64,000 nt of DNA, from assembly GCF_900496995.4 (NCBI RefSeq), contig NC_044014.1, positions 13,976,501-14,040,500 on the forward strand, read 5' to 3'. Shown here piece by piece: positions 25,501-39,000 of the stretch (position 1 is the stretch's first letter; each line of letters starts with the position of its first letter). A program made the translations under genes and the position numbers. The notes below the pieces were generated by a model, which worked only from the letters and a program-made list of their open reading frames with translations, was not told the origin of the DNA and did not search any database. This stretch comes from Aquila chrysaetos chrysaetos (Eukaryota > Chordata > Aves > Accipitriformes > Accipitridae).

Positions 25501-28500
25501 CTTATAAATGCAGGTCTAGTCTGCATCCCTGGTCCCCCATCACAGTGAGAGACTTCACTGGACAGGTAATGCTTGCAAATGCAATAAGCAGCCTTTTCCA
25601 CAAGCACAAGAAAAAGATCTCCTTTTATGCACTGCCTGGATATGTAACTGTTATATTGGGCAATTCTTATGGATTTGACATGAAACACCCCTGTATCTCA
25701 TACCCTTCATGGTAATCAGGTACATAATTCTGATGTGTGGTTAATACTAAACATCTGCAGACCTTAGAAAAATTGTTTATTCCACACAGGAATACATTTC
25801 TGTTTCCCAACCCTACACAATGTTGTTTTGCTACTATGCAAATCAGGGTGATGTTTTTGTTGATACAAATTAGCACTTTTCAAGCGTTAAGTCATCCAGG
25901 GAGGCAGGCAGGACAGAAAAGCCAAGATAATAATTCGCAGCTAATAATTTATCTAATGACTTTTTACCACTCATGGAATATCCACAAGCAAGGACAGAAT
26001 CTCCTTTATTTCAAGTAGGTAGAAATGTCTGTGCTATGAAAAAGCAAGAGCAACCTCAGAGGTTACAGTGACCTACAGGCATGCTAACATTAATTTGATC
26101 AGGTACCACTAGCAGTCAAGCTGGGAGCACTGGTCTCCAAATGGGATACTGCTCAGGATTTGCCCACTTCTTAAGCAGGTTTCATCCTCTCTGCCTAACT
26201 CTGTTATGGTTCTTTGCTTGCAGGTCTAAAAGCTGACTCAGGTCTGTCCCCAGGTGCCACTGGCACAGTATCAGATACATGTCTTATATTTATCTGGATT
26301 GTGTCTGCTTGGAAAGAGGATTTCCCAAGGTATTGGTTCAGTGGCTCCAACCAAACATTTGACCTGTTGTACACCTTCCAAGTAAAATTCCAGGCAGTCC
26401 TGCCTTTTTCTAAAATGATTGATTCATTATGGCAACATAAACTAGGTTATTTTTAGCCAGCTTCCTATGCAGTCAGTGTGTGCATGCATGGAGGGGGCAG
26501 GGGGGAAGTGCAGAGGAGGGTCTATGCCTTCATCTCCTGCCAAGTAACTTTTGAATCAACCAACTTTGACCAAATTCGACAGATCTGCAGAGAGCTCAGA
26601 AATACTCAGCTGCAATAAATTTGAGGCAAGCAGGCTGATGGATAGAGGACACAGACTCTCATAATGCTGAGAAGTGCACAAGAGATCTTTTAAGTGTCCC
26701 CAGTGCAGTAAAAGGCTGTTGGTAGTCATGCCTTCCTGAAGAAGGAAGCTATGAGGAAACAAGGTTGTGTTACTTCTGCTACTCTCAAAATGATCCGCAC
26801 AACTTTGTAGCAGAGAAAGGAGGCAAACAGACAGATACTCCTATCATATCTATTGGACAAGTCTGGTCCCGAAACAGAAATCTGAACAAGGCTGTGCTGT
26901 GAATCAATTAATGTTACAGCATTCAAAAGAAACTTCACTTTCTAGTTATGTTACATTTAGGAGCGTCATCTTGGACTCCTCAGCTGCTAGAAGCAAAACC
27001 TTTGGCTGCAGAGGCTTGGGGGACTCTGTAGAGCAAAGCTTTTCAGTCATTGTTTGCAGAGGTGCTGCCTTTGAATAAAGGCACTGAGTTTTTAACTAAT
27101 TATCAATCTGTCTAGCTAAAACCAGAGCTTATCCAAACTTTAGAGGAGGAGAAAAAAAAAAAAAAAAAAAAAATCAGCAGCAATTTCTGTCTTGAAGGTA
27201 GGTATCTTTGCTTTATTCATCTGCTCTGAAGCTGAAGTGCAGGAGGTGCTGAGCTGAAATATATAAATACAGCCCTCACTGTTTAGGCATTTGAGTGCTT
27301 GTAAAATGTCTGACTGTGGCACTGTTTTAAAAATTGTGCACAAGAATGAAGATTAGAACCCCAGTGAAGTTCTTAAAAGTGTTTTAGGTGCTCTGCAGGA
27401 AAAGGAGTCAATTTTAGATGCAAAACAACCTTCAAATCCACCAACAGACCCACAGCCATTAACAGTCTCAACTCAGCAAAGCCTTAATCGTGTAAGGAGC
27501 CAAGATTAAATTTCTGTCTGTATTGTGCTGCTTTCCAGAAGTGCCGCAACACTTAAAATGTCATTGGAAATCCAATTAGGCACCTTTCAGCAGACAATCT
27601 AACATTCAGGATCCAACAGTGCAATACAGGCCCAGCGGGCAGAGCTAGGCAGCACTGGGATCAGTAAACCACATTGTTCGCAGCCTGACTTATCAGTCAC
27701 TTCACCTCCCCAGGTGCATCAAGGGAGAAATTCGTTATATTGCTCTTAACCTTCAGTCTTGCTTTCTAGCCCTCTGCTGGGAATCAAACCGCACAGAGGG
27801 ATTTCCCAAATCCACAGGGAGATAGTACTTAGCTTGCTAACATGTTCCAGGTCTCATCCCTGCCAGCTTGCCATCCCAACCAGGCAAGGCAGGGCAGCCC
27901 TGAATGGTTCTTGTGCCTCTAAGTACAAGTGATGCATAGCAGCTCTGCCTGGCCTCCATCGCAGAGGCGTTCCCATGGGACAGAGGTGTTCTGTGCTGTC
28001 AGCACGATATTCCTGCCAGTTCAGTTCACCTTCAGGGTTATCGCATCACGTCAGTGTTACGAAGCTCCTATATGCAAAACTAGAGAAAAGCAAGGCTTGT
28101 CCACATGCAGGTTTCTACCAATGGCCCCACACTGACTCCCTCCTGCCAGAGCCACACCTTGCATAGCTTTTGGAGGTGAAAGGTTTGATCCAGAGCAGAC
28201 ATACACCAGCACAACACAGCCAAGCTACATAAAGCATATGAAGAGAAACTGAGAGGCACCAAGCCTGTGGGTTTGAAGGCATGGGTTATATCAGAGCTGT
28301 CTTCCCACAAGGAGAAACAGCTGATTAATCACCATGTCTTAGCCAATACAAGTAAGAGGAGACAGACTCTGCTTCCAAGCCTAAACACGCACGGAAAAGA
28401 GCTGTGTGATGCATGTACAGGGAAAAAACCAACCAAACTCCAACTTACGGACTGGCCCAGAGTGCATTCTTGTTGAGAGCTCCCTTCTGAGGACGGTTTG

Positions 28501-29790
28501 AGTGACAGGGGGAAAGGCACAAAAGCATCCTTTGGGGAAATGGGAATGGATGCAGATAGCTGGGGGAAGGACAGTATTAAGCCATAATGTCTCACTTTGG
28601 TCCTCATTGATTCTTCACGTGGTCTAAAGTTGACAGCTTTTTCCTCCTTTTCCCCCAACCCTTGTATGCCTTTGCTGTGCAGCCACATAGGTGACTCATG
28701 CAAACGGTTTGCAGCTTACAGGAAACACTGTGTGCTCCCTACTCAGCTTGTGGCCATTCAGTGCCACTTTTCTCAGCCCCATTTCCCCTGGAGAGATGCC
28801 TTTTTCCATCAGTTTTGCCATGAGTGGTGGTTTAAGATGCAAAGCTGCAGCATATGCTGTAATTCTTACAGACTGCCTCCTGTGCATCAGAAGACAGCTG
28901 TGAAAGGCACAGAACAGGCTCAGTACATTGGTCCCTCAATATGAGCTGCGTTCTAACTTCCTCGTAGTGTTACTGCACACTGCTAAACAGCTGTCACACT
29001 CCACCCCAGACACAGCTGCATCTCACTGACAAATTTTAAAATTCCTGTTTTAGCAAATCAAAGTTTTTTAGGAGGAAAAAATCCTAACAACATCACATGA
29101 CATTACTAATTTACTCAGGTAAGTCAGCAACTGCCATTCTGTTGGCTTTGGACCAGCAGTAGAAAGGACTGCTTCCATCTTATAGAAATTGGGGATGATT
29201 TAGTAAAATTGCATCTGATCTCATGACTATGAAGAGACTCCATTTGCATCAGCCATTCCCAAGTGAAATCAAGGAAGTGTCCAAGGAAGAGAGTGGTGAA
29301 ATAATCAGGCTACCAGCAGAGAAAGGAGAGAGGATAAGAAACAGCCAGTTCTCAAACCTTGATAATGCAGGGGATCATTACAGATGCCATGACAGTGGAA
29401 AACTGGGGAGAGCAGGCCCAGGAGACATAACACTGTGCCAACAACACATGCCTAGAACATGCACTCGCACACAGCCAGGCACCTCTGATGAGCAGGACAG
29501 ACAGCTATTAAATGAAGTATGACAAGAAGCTGAGATTTCCTTTTCTCTTCCTTTTTAATTGATTTGAAAAAGCAACAAAGCCACAGGCACCTGTATAGAA
29601 TTCATACAGGTGTTTCAGGTGTCCCTAGTATGTGACATTTGAGACTTCAAACCAGTATCTCCAGTTACTACCACTTCCAGCACAAGAACCACAGACCCTT
29701 CTAACACATCCCTGGACAGGCTCTTCTCAACAATTTCCCCAAGCAAGGACTTTCTGTCATAGCCACAGTCCCATTCACCCAAGTTCCCAC
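22511..29790. other. AT-rich interval between convergent genes
   Basis: No gene, RNA or intact mobile element is recognised. It contains an uninterrupted run of 22 A at 27152-27173. In human, GSTO2 lies between GSTO1 and ITPRIP; no second GSTO exon (no FCPF/FCPY active-site segment, no NPFGLVP-type segment) is seen here. Confidence 0.5.
27152..27173. repeat. Poly-A tract (22 A)
   Basis: A homopolymer run preceded by GGAGGAG. It could be a decayed retroposon tail, but I see no recognisable element body upstream. Confidence 0.9.
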
Positions 29791-30111
29791 TCAACTTACC
29801 CAAAACTCAGCAAACCTTCCCAGATCTGACAGCCTCGGATCCCCAGCCCCTGCTCCACCTTGGCTCCCTCCTACCTTGCTCTTAGCTTCAATATAAGGGA
29901 ACCTAAAATGATAATGAAGAACAAGAGGCTGGACCACATCTTGCATTATGGTACCAACAACCATCTCAAGGATATCACTAAAGATATAGGGACATGCTAC
30001 AAATGCAGTACAGAACAAGGCCCAATGCCTTGCTAATCTGAAGTATCTATCCACCATGCTCCTAAACTCACTATTTTTACAAGACAGACTCTGTTCTTTT
30101 TCACTTGACAC
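29791..30111 (-). other. Unidentified open frame, possible exon ending at a GT donor
   Basis: A minus-strand frame contains residues such as MVDRYFRLARHWALF and YIFSDILEMVVGTIMQDVV, which read like a hydrophobic, helix-forming protein segment, not low-complexity noise. After the codons for YIEAKSK the sequence reads AGCAAG followed by GTAGGA (about 29874-29879), a reasonable splice donor. Beyond it the frame turns Gly/Pro-rich and unlike the rest. The frame starts near a poly-A/T tract at about 30118-30129. I do not recognise the family. It may be an exon of an unannotated gene, a decayed insertion, or chance. It shares strand and neighbourhood with the next frame upstream. Confidence 0.2.
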
Positions 30112-30424
30112 TGAATTTTTTTTTTTTTAACCTGTGCTGAGAACAGTTAGATTTGGTGGCACAACAACAGGGAACAAAAGAAAAAAAAAAGGTCAACATT
30201 GTTTTCAAAAGCAATAGCACCAACAACAACTTTCAAGGGCAAAATATGGAGTAGAAGGTGAGTAAATACAGTACTTGCTGTACAATCTGATCCACAGAGG
30301 ATTTTAAGGAGAGCTCTGACCAAAGGGCAGAGCTGCTTATCTGCTTAACCATTTCATTATTGACTTCCATCTTTTTCCTCTGTTGACCAAAAATGAAGAT
30401 GTGCGTTTTCTTTTCTGGGCCTCT

Positions 30425-30985
30425 TTAAACTAATACGATGTATCCTTCACACCCATCCACCATGGAAGGAGAGAGGCAGTCCATTCCACCTAACTTCTGT
30501 CCTTTGAAGACTGGGCCAAAGTGTTGCATATTCATTACCACATTAAAAACACTGCCTGAGGCCTGCATTTCTTGGTGTGCTGTAATGAGTTCAGGACCCC
30601 AGCTGTCTGCCTGGCGATTTAGAACACTGATATTAAACAGTAAATTATAAGGCAGAATATTTAATTTTACTTTTTTTGCTGAAATAGCATATTTATAATG
30701 GTACACTCTACAGCCACTAAAGATGGGGAGAGCACATCTTTCTGTTCGGATAACAGCCTCCGGGTTATCATGGTCTGGCCCTAGCCAGTTCAGTTTTTGG
30801 ATGCTAGTCTCTGCTCTTAACCCATTATTGGATCTCCTTAATGTCACATCTCCCACTAGCAGCCAATAATACACTGGACCAAACTGCAGCATATTCCTAG
30901 CATGTTTATAGAAGCCAATGTAGAGCGTACTAACAGCTTTAACAAGCCCTACACAAAGCAGAGGAGCTAATAAAACCAAAACGTT
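30425..30985 (-). other. Unidentified 186-codon open frame with acceptor-like start
   Basis: Read on the minus strand, an acceptor-like TTAACTGCAG is followed directly by an uninterrupted frame to a TAA at 30425-30427. There is no ATG at its start; the first codons read NVLVLLAPLLCVG. Composition is protein-like and includes segments such as YYWLLVGDVTLRRSNNG, YHYKYAISAKKVKLNILP and GSVFNVVMNMQHFGPVFKG. Codons show a G- or A-first bias typical of translated DNA. I do not recognise a family, and no orthologue sits here in human. It could be a terminal exon of an unannotated gene, the remnant of an inserted element or virus, or a chance frame; in 64 kb about one frame this long is expected by chance, so caution is needed. 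Confidence 0.25.
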
Positions 30986-30994
30986 CTGCAGTTA

Positions 30995-32499
30995 ATCCTT
31001 AGAAGTTTGCCACTGAGATCCCACCAACACCATTTCAGGGATAGTGGCTTCATCAAGCTTAAACCCTGCTTTCATTTAAGGAAACAGCCTAGATCCACAT
31101 TCTGACAACATACCTCACAGCTTTATGCTTCCTCTGGGTTCTCTAATAACAATCTACAAAACATGTACAGCATCAGATCTGGACTAGGAAACTTTTTAAA
31201 GAACATCAGCATTCTGGAAGGAACAGCAGAGTAATTAGTTTTTCTCTAAGTAGTGCCAGATGTGTTTAAAAGCCACAAAGATAAACAGGAGGGAAAAAGC
31301 TGTATCATTTGAATTAAAGCTAGTAAGAGCATAAACAATCCCCTCCAATAGCTGGAAGCTGACGAACCAAAGTGCCCGCTAATTTTTCTTCCTCATCAAA
31401 TGTCTTTCATATCTGCTTTCCTACACAAGCATGCAACTCCTCGGAGTTAGTGTGCTGGGGTAGAACATGTTAAAGGTAAAAAAAGATTAGTCCAGTTTTC
31501 CTTCAAAAAAGCTCCAAGACACTCAGTGGCTCAATTACCAGGAAAACCATGAACCGCTACCTTCTGCTATGCTACCTTACCTCACCTCACTTCAATGGGA
31601 GACAGATAGGAACAGTCTTGTATATCTAATGACAACCGCTTCAGTACAACAGGAACCACAGCCCTGTCCTTGAACATACTGCTTTGCCTTATTTCTTTCT
31701 GCATGCTTATTCCCTGGAATTATGGCTAGTTTGTGTTGTTAGCAGTCTGACAGAGAAAGACATGCACAGCTGAGCAACATCAGAATGGGTCATAGCTCTT
31801 TTAATCCCCTATGTGGAGAGAAAAAAAAGAAAAAAAAAACAGAAAGAGAGGAACTTTTGAATCAAATAATCTTGTCCCCATTCTGCTATATTAGCATATA
31901 AGATAGCTTCAAAAAGATGTCCAGCTGCAAAGACCTGATCCTGCCATTTACCTGCTGGAACAGAACATATTCATTCCTTCACCAGCAGCAAGACACCACC
32001 AGTACATAATACTCTGGCTGAACTCCTACTTTAGTTCTCTGATTTCACCTACACCTTGACATGTATAGCAACACTTTGAGTTCTGGAGCAGAACAGAAAA
32101 TAAAAGTCGTTCTGCTCAGGATATGGTTTCTGTTAGCTTTACTCCTTACTCCAGCCTTTAGGATAATTGAGGTTAGGACCTAGAATAACCATGATCCTAC
32201 TTCAGAAGGAAGAGAAAGATTATAACCACACACTCCCCTAGCTCATCTAGCCCAAACTGGAAGCCATTACTAGATGGTCCCTGCAAACATGACTTCAACA
32301 GGGATAAGTGGGTAGGGTTGCAAGTTCAGTGGTTTGGCAGTAGTGCTCTCTAAAGAGGAGGACAGTTTGTACTAGGTAACCGCATCTTAACTTCAGAGAC
32401 CACAATATCTGTTTGAGCCTTTACAGTGCCTCGCTCCTCTCTGCACAATCAGTCCAGTGACTAATAGCTGCCTGGAAAGAAGAAGGAAAACCTGTGTTT
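30995..32499. other. Non-coding interval downstream of GSTO1
   Basis: AT-rich sequence with short A tracts (for example at about 31820-31840). No gene or recognisable repeat is seen. It is the flank beyond the probable GSTO1 cleavage site. Confidence 0.5.
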
Positions 32500-32892
32500 A
32501 AAGACAACATTGTTTACTTTTTATTTATTTTCAAGACACCAGTATTACAATTTTTAAACCAAGTAACAGGGTCAGTTCAGGGACTGCCCACCAGCAATGC
32601 CTGCAAAGAGGCCAGAGATAACAGAACATCACCTCTGAGTAAAGCCAACATTTTCCTTCACGTGATATACATGGCCAGCAACGACTTTCCATCTCCTGCC
32701 TGAAGCCAGCACATCCTCCTCCTGACAGGAAGGAGTGGAGTTCACAGAAGATTTCTCAGCCTTTTCAGCACAGAATTATTCCCCATTATGAAATGTAACC
32801 ACAGAAGAGCCCACACCAAATTACACTAGATCCCCACAGCTCACGCTGAAAAGAAGCACTGACACTTCAGCAAGCACGTGCCTCCTGGCACC
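32500..32892 (-). other. GSTO1: GSTO1 3' untranslated region
   Basis: On the minus strand, two overlapping AATAAA signals (32524-32529 and 32520-32525) lie about 365-370 bases after the stop. They are followed by TGTTGTCTTT, a suitable downstream element. This gives a compact 3' untranslated region of about 390 bases. Confidence 0.6.
32520..32529 (-). terminator. GSTO1: GSTO1 polyadenylation signal (two overlapping AATAAA)
   Basis: The plus-strand text TTTATTTATT reads as AATAAATAAA on the gene strand, directly downstream of the last coding exon and the only strong signal in a fitting position. Confidence 0.6.
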
Positions 32893-33046
32893 TCAGAGCC
32901 CATAATCACATGCCTCAGGGCTGTTCTTCAAATAGAGCTGGAGGTAATCTTTGAATGTCTGAGGGTCAGTCATTGTAGCCTTGACAGCAGGGTCCTCCTT
33001 CATGGCCTCCATCCAGCGTTGGAGCTTTGGGGTGTGACTCAAAGAG
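32893..33046 (-). CDS. GSTO1: GSTO1 exon 6 (last coding exon)
   Basis: The acceptor CCTGTAG precedes the exon. It completes an Asp codon shared with exon 5 and encodes [18 protein letters not shown] through to the conserved C-terminus [10 protein letters not shown] and TGA. The terminal tail closely matches the human protein. Confidence 0.95.
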
Positions 33047-36000
33047 CTACAGGAAAAGGAAAGAGACTGAGTAACGCAAATGGGAAACTTGGAGGGCACG
33101 AAGGAAGCAAAACAGCTTGAGCAGTTCTATTTTACTGCTTGTTTTGCTTTCTCCATCCCAGTATAATGTTCAGCCCAGAGAGGGTGATGGAAATATGTAT
33201 CAGATCATAGAAGACACTGGCATTTGAAAAGTAAGAGTTCTTACAGAGCTTAGGCACTCTGCAAAGCTGAGCAAAACCACAAATAAGCACTTATTGTGCA
33301 AGATATCAGCATGTTTTTGTTTATGTTATACCTGCTGCAAAAGACACGGCTCTTACTTATCATCTGTTCTGAGTTGAGGGCAGAGGCTTGTGCACCACTG
33401 CCTCCCTCTGGAATGCTTTGTTAATGGTGATTCTTGAAGAAAATACTGTGTGCAAGGGTTGAGTCGTCCTCCACAACCCACAAACCTCTTCTCTCCTCTC
33501 TCATGCATACCAAGACAAGCTGTGCAGTTTGTACTACCCTGCAACTCAGCAGCTCAAAACACAGATGTAGTCTATTGACGAAACTGAGGATTCGACTAAC
33601 CGACTAAATCTACAAACCCACTCAGACACATTTGGAAAAAAAAACAAACAAAAACCCACCATGTGGCAAATTGAAAGCTTAACAGTGTAGACTGTTATTT
33701 TCATTCTCTTCTGGCAGATTGACCCAAACACTTTGCATTAATATTTCCAACTCCCAAGTTTAGTAAATGCGTAACTTCTCCACGTAACTCCTAACCCTTA
33801 CCCAGAAAGCATCTTTTTTTAACATACAATGGCTCAGATCCTCAGTCATTCAAATACCTTAATAACTCTAGACCTATGCTCCTATATTGCTTGTAATATT
33901 TCCCCTTCCAATCAAGGACCACACAGGAGACAAAGTAGATCAACAACCCATCAGTAAAGCCCTCATTTTACAGTGCACGAAGCTTCAGTGCTACAGATTC
34001 CCTGCATCTTTCTTGTTCAAGAATGGTTCAGGCACCAGGGTGAGACTAACTGTTCTATACTCATCTTCCACTTTTATCACCCACTTCCTCATACAAATTG
34101 ACTCTTTAGTCCTGCTTTAAGCCAGCTATAAAATAGTTTTCCTTTGAAACCATTTCCCTACATATTAATGCAATACCATGGTAACTGGAGCTGTTTAAGG
34201 ATATAACAGACCAAGACATTTATTTACATATTAAAAAATGCTATTACAACAGCAACAGATCTATTAGCTACAGCAAGACAGGATACACTTTTCCGATCTC
34301 AAAACAAAATCACTCCCCTTTGTCAACCTAGGATTTCCAAAGAGGAACAGAAGACTGCATTTCAAGTCTGAGGTTTTGGACCAAGAAATTTGAACCTAGG
34401 CCTCCACATCTTCGTCCCCTTCGAATAAAGACCATTTTCATCTATGATGTTAGTGATGGAGAAAAAGTCCTGTATTTTAACCACTTCTTCCAGTTCTGTC
34501 AAAATTATTTGGTAGGAAAACAGACCTGGTAAAAAAAAGCTTGTTTACAGAAGATCCCTGAACAACTCATCTCTCTTTTGAGAAGATGCTTCCCACAAAC
34601 TGTAACACAATACAGACTTTCTTCAGCAGCCCCCAAGAGTGGCCCATTGCTGCAGGGTGTATGCAAAGAATATTTACACTGAGGCAGTTCAGTACACCTT
34701 AGAAGCTAGGCAAGGTACTCACTCCTTCAGCTGGAATGGTTCCAGACGTTCAAACCACGGCCAGATCATGTAGTCAAGCATGGAGATCGAGTCCCCCCCA
34801 TAAAACACAGTGTTGCGTTTGGACAGAATCTGTGAGGGGCAAGAGATGACAACTGCCCTCAGAAGGAAAATTACAACAGAACACTACAGTAACAAAGCGC
34901 CCACTTCATAGTAGAATACAGGCATACTGAAGGGATCAGTGAGCAAATAACAGAGATACAGCACATTTCTCCTGTGCATGCAATACCTGCGGAGTCAGAG
35001 CTAGTCAGTGAAGCAGCTGTAGTATCAAGCTTAACTATTTCATACACTGTCAGTCCAGCTCTTCTCCAGAGGTTCAAAAACTGTCACAAGATATTAATCA
35101 CTAGCGAGCTACAGCTTGTGCACAAACAAAAAGGAATTTAGCTCTCAGAATCTGTCAGTTCATGATTTCTTACTTGTCAAAAAGTATTAATGGCACAGAC
35201 TAATCAAACATAACAATGCACACGCATTTCTTGAGCAATAAATCCACCTAAATTTAACATCCAGGTAAACTAGAACACCATTTTTTCAGGGACTCTTTTC
35301 CCATGGCCCCTGAGGCCAAGTGGTGTCAGGAAAGCATTTATAACATTACATCTAGAACAGGATTTGATTCCAGGTGCAAAGGGAACAGGAAGCAAGCATA
35401 ACATCCACACCTACCAGAAAGAGAACCCTCCAGCTCAGCACAGAAAGCAAGGCCACAAAGAACGCAGCAAGTTCTCCTGTTACATTTATGTTTCTGATAC
35501 ATTTCGAGCGCCATGGTCATCCAAGTTTAACATGCTTTAAGGAACCTCCAGAGCTTGGTCTCTTTCATAAGATTAGTCACACTGTTTTCAGGCACTTTGG
35601 CATTTTACAGGTGGAACTTGAGAGACCTTACAAATTGTTGTCTTTTTGGACACGCAACACCATACGCTTATGGCATTTACTCCCTGTCCCCTAATCCCCA
35701 TGACCTAGCAGAAATTTTAAAGCAGTCCTTCAGAAAGCATCAAGCTGTTTGAATTACCAGGTGTCTGGCAGAATATAACCCAGCAGCTGCACAGTTGCAG
35801 AGACGGGAACACAGCTCCCTCTGTCGAGTAGCAGCAAGCTAAATACAGAAGTGTTTCAAAACACTTCCCTTCTTGAATATCTGTTGCAATAGGCCGAGTG
35901 AAGTTTGCATGGTGGTTCCTTCCTCCCATCCTCAGCTGACCTTCAGCTGCTGCTGCAAAATCCTTCAGGGTGTAGTAAAATAGAGACACTGAAGGAGCAG

Positions 36001-39000
36001 CAAGTATTTCACAGCATTAATAAAGCAGGAAGAAGGTTAATTCTTCCTTAATGTTTAATAGACCTGTATATTAGGGAAGTGAAACATACATGGCTTTCCC
36101 CAAGAATTCATTTGTCATCTGCACTACTCCAGCAGCAGCCTGATCAGACAGACAAGACTACTCTGAAAACAATTTTACTTTGGCAGCTCTAGGGGGCAGG
36201 GAAGCAGAATGCACAGAACTGTTAGGAGAATTAGGAAAGTACTAGAAAGCTATTGGTAGCTTTGCACCTGAAGAGAAACACTCTGGAGGAATGCTTCTTG
36301 ATCCAGCCAGACAAGCATTGTGGTTTTAGCAACCACAACTAAAAGGAATGGGTTAAGAACCACTGCTGACACTAAATCAGGGTTGTGAATTTGCTAATAT
36401 AGCATCAAAGCCACCTGACGCTTCTCGTAGCTCTGCTGAGGTTGCCTTACATCACTGTAGCAGAACACAGCCCAGGGCTGGATTTTTGCAAGGGACAGAT
36501 TACATTCTGCTTCCTCCCCCCCTCCAAAGATAGAATCTTTTCTGTTCAAGACCTTATTTCATCACCAGTGTATCTGTACTGATTTCAGCAGAGCTACAGC
36601 ACAGATGCTTTTCAGCAGCTCAGACTTCTCAGCCGTTGCTCTTAGAACATGCTGCAAGGGCTCCTTGCATTTAAAGCACAACAAAGGTATCCAAGACAAC
36701 AGCAGTCAGCTAGAATTAAGAAAAAACTCCAGAAGTCCACACAGCCTTCATCACACACATGAAGCCTAGGTTAGCTACTTGAAATTTACTCTAATGGTGC
36801 TGTTGTGCATCCTAGACTGGGGGAAGTAAATTGAAAGATTGTTCATTGCTATAACTACCAACTGAATGAGAAGAGATCTAGCTCCAAAGGCCAAAGCATG
36901 AAAGAAAAAAGGGATCATAGAATGACTGGCAACCTGCTCATTATCATGAAATACTCCTACCTCTTCAAGTCTGCCAAACTTTTCAGCAATCTCTGCTTTC
37001 AGTGCTGAGGCGTCCTGTCCATCTTTGACTGCCACGAAATACTTGAAAACTATGGGTGTTATCTATACAAAGGAAAGGATAAAGTTTTTAATGTTCCTAT
37101 TACAATAATACAAGTCACTCAGAGCTTAAGATGTTAAGATACTAGATGCAAGTTAGATCTTAAAGATTTAACTTTAAAGAGTTAAATGAAGTCCATTAAC
37201 AAAAACCTTTTATACTTCAGAAAATGTAAGCAAAGGCTTAAATGAAGAACAAATGCAAATACTAATGAATTTTAGTCTAGTAATAAGAGGAGAACAATGA
37301 GAAGAGGAGCATGTTTCCCATTTGCACACACTACCAAAAAAGTAGCAATAAAAGTGGCAAGGTGCAGCGTAATACTCTTTTCCCAGTTACATAGTTCTTA
37401 AATCCAAATGCACTTTAATTATCAACATTTAAGGTACTTTTAAGGAAGAGATATGCAGCCCAGGATATGCAGGCTTCTACAAACCTGTGCATTTTCTAAT
37501 TTGGTAATTGCCAGAGAAATCAGCATACAGTACCAGGAAGTTGCCCAGTGGCCAACCTTAACTAAATTAGATCCTTAAAAGCTTATAGACAAACATTTTT
37601 CTAAGATTTTGTCATTCATACAACCAACATTCAGCGCACATTTAGTTTCTTGCAACGTGCTTCCCTGTAACCCTCTTCCTATCATGCCTTTTCAGAAAGG
37701 CCTGTTGTAAGTATATCCTCCCTTCTATTCCCCTTCTTTGTCCACATCTCTTTGCATCTTCTGTTGCTTCCTCTCCTCTGCTGCCTCATATCCAAGCTGA
37801 CTTCTTTCACTTCCTAGACCCTTCAAATCACATGCTTGTACAGAGAAGTTACTTCCAGTCAGCCACAGTGCCCACATCCAACCCCTACTGAGGGCCAAAA
37901 ACAGTCTCCTTATACATGTCCCATGTCTACGGCCACCTGCCATCTCTTGTCCATGGTTGTAGGGGCTCAGAGTCAGGCACTCTTCACATTCCACATCCAT
38001 ACAATACTTCCTATAGAAAGACTGTTTAAAATACAGCAATTGTCACTGCTTAGGTCTCAAGCATTCAGCGGGTCTGGTCTACTAACGTTTGCTCTATTGT
38101 AGGATACTCAAAATCCTGCCTCAGTCATATATACTTTCACTAGCTTGGCTGCCTTCCTGCATCCATCCCTGCACATAAAGGCTGGGAGCAATTCAGATAC
38201 ACAGTGGTTTGTATGTGCTCACAGCAAGAGACCCCAAATAACCCCTTTGGTTATTTAAATGCTTTTCCCAGACACAACACCTGCCTTAAAGGATGAAAGC
38301 AACATTGGCAACAGAGCTGCAGGTTTTGGTCCTATGGTAAAATTAGAAACACAATCCCACCCTGATGATGCAGTACCTTTGAGAAGTGTTCCAAGAGCAT
38401 CTTCTGAAAGGCTCGCTCATATGGGTCTGAAGGCATCAACTTCTTCCCTGGAAATGCTTCATCCAAATATTCGCAAGTGATTGGGGACTCATAGATCAGC
38501 TGGCCCTTGCTGTTCTCCAGAACAGGAACCAGCCCAAAGGGGTTCTTCTCAAAGAACCAGTCAGGTTTGTTCTTCAGATTGATGTTGATTACTTCATGGC
38601 TAAAAGAGCAAAAGAAACAAGACCCAAACAGGCTCAATTCTGCTACAGTTCACTCCATACCATGGTGAAATGCAGTTATTACACCTTAACAGCTACAGTA
38701 CTTGAGAGGCTGAATCCTCGTTCCCCTGCTCTCCCCTGTCCTCCCTGAAGTACTTTGCCGGACTAACCATTTGACACATAGAAATACTGCCAGGGGGCAC
38801 TTCCCTTTGCTGGAGAAAATCAGCACTGACTTACAGTGAGTTGTTTGTTAAACTAATAAAAGACACATGAAAAGTCTGCAAGCACACCACAGAGGCAGCC
38901 CTTACAGTCATGCCAAAACCAAAGGTCGAGCTCAGAATGCAGCACGCTAGGAGGTGACGTGAACATGCAGGTTCAGGGGCATTCTAAGAAAGAAGCACTT

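Noticed and set aside
36917..36930. CATAGAAT text resembling a reversed CR1 3' end
   Set aside because: No neighbouring CR1 sequence supports it; the match is an isolated short word beside GSTO1 exon 4.
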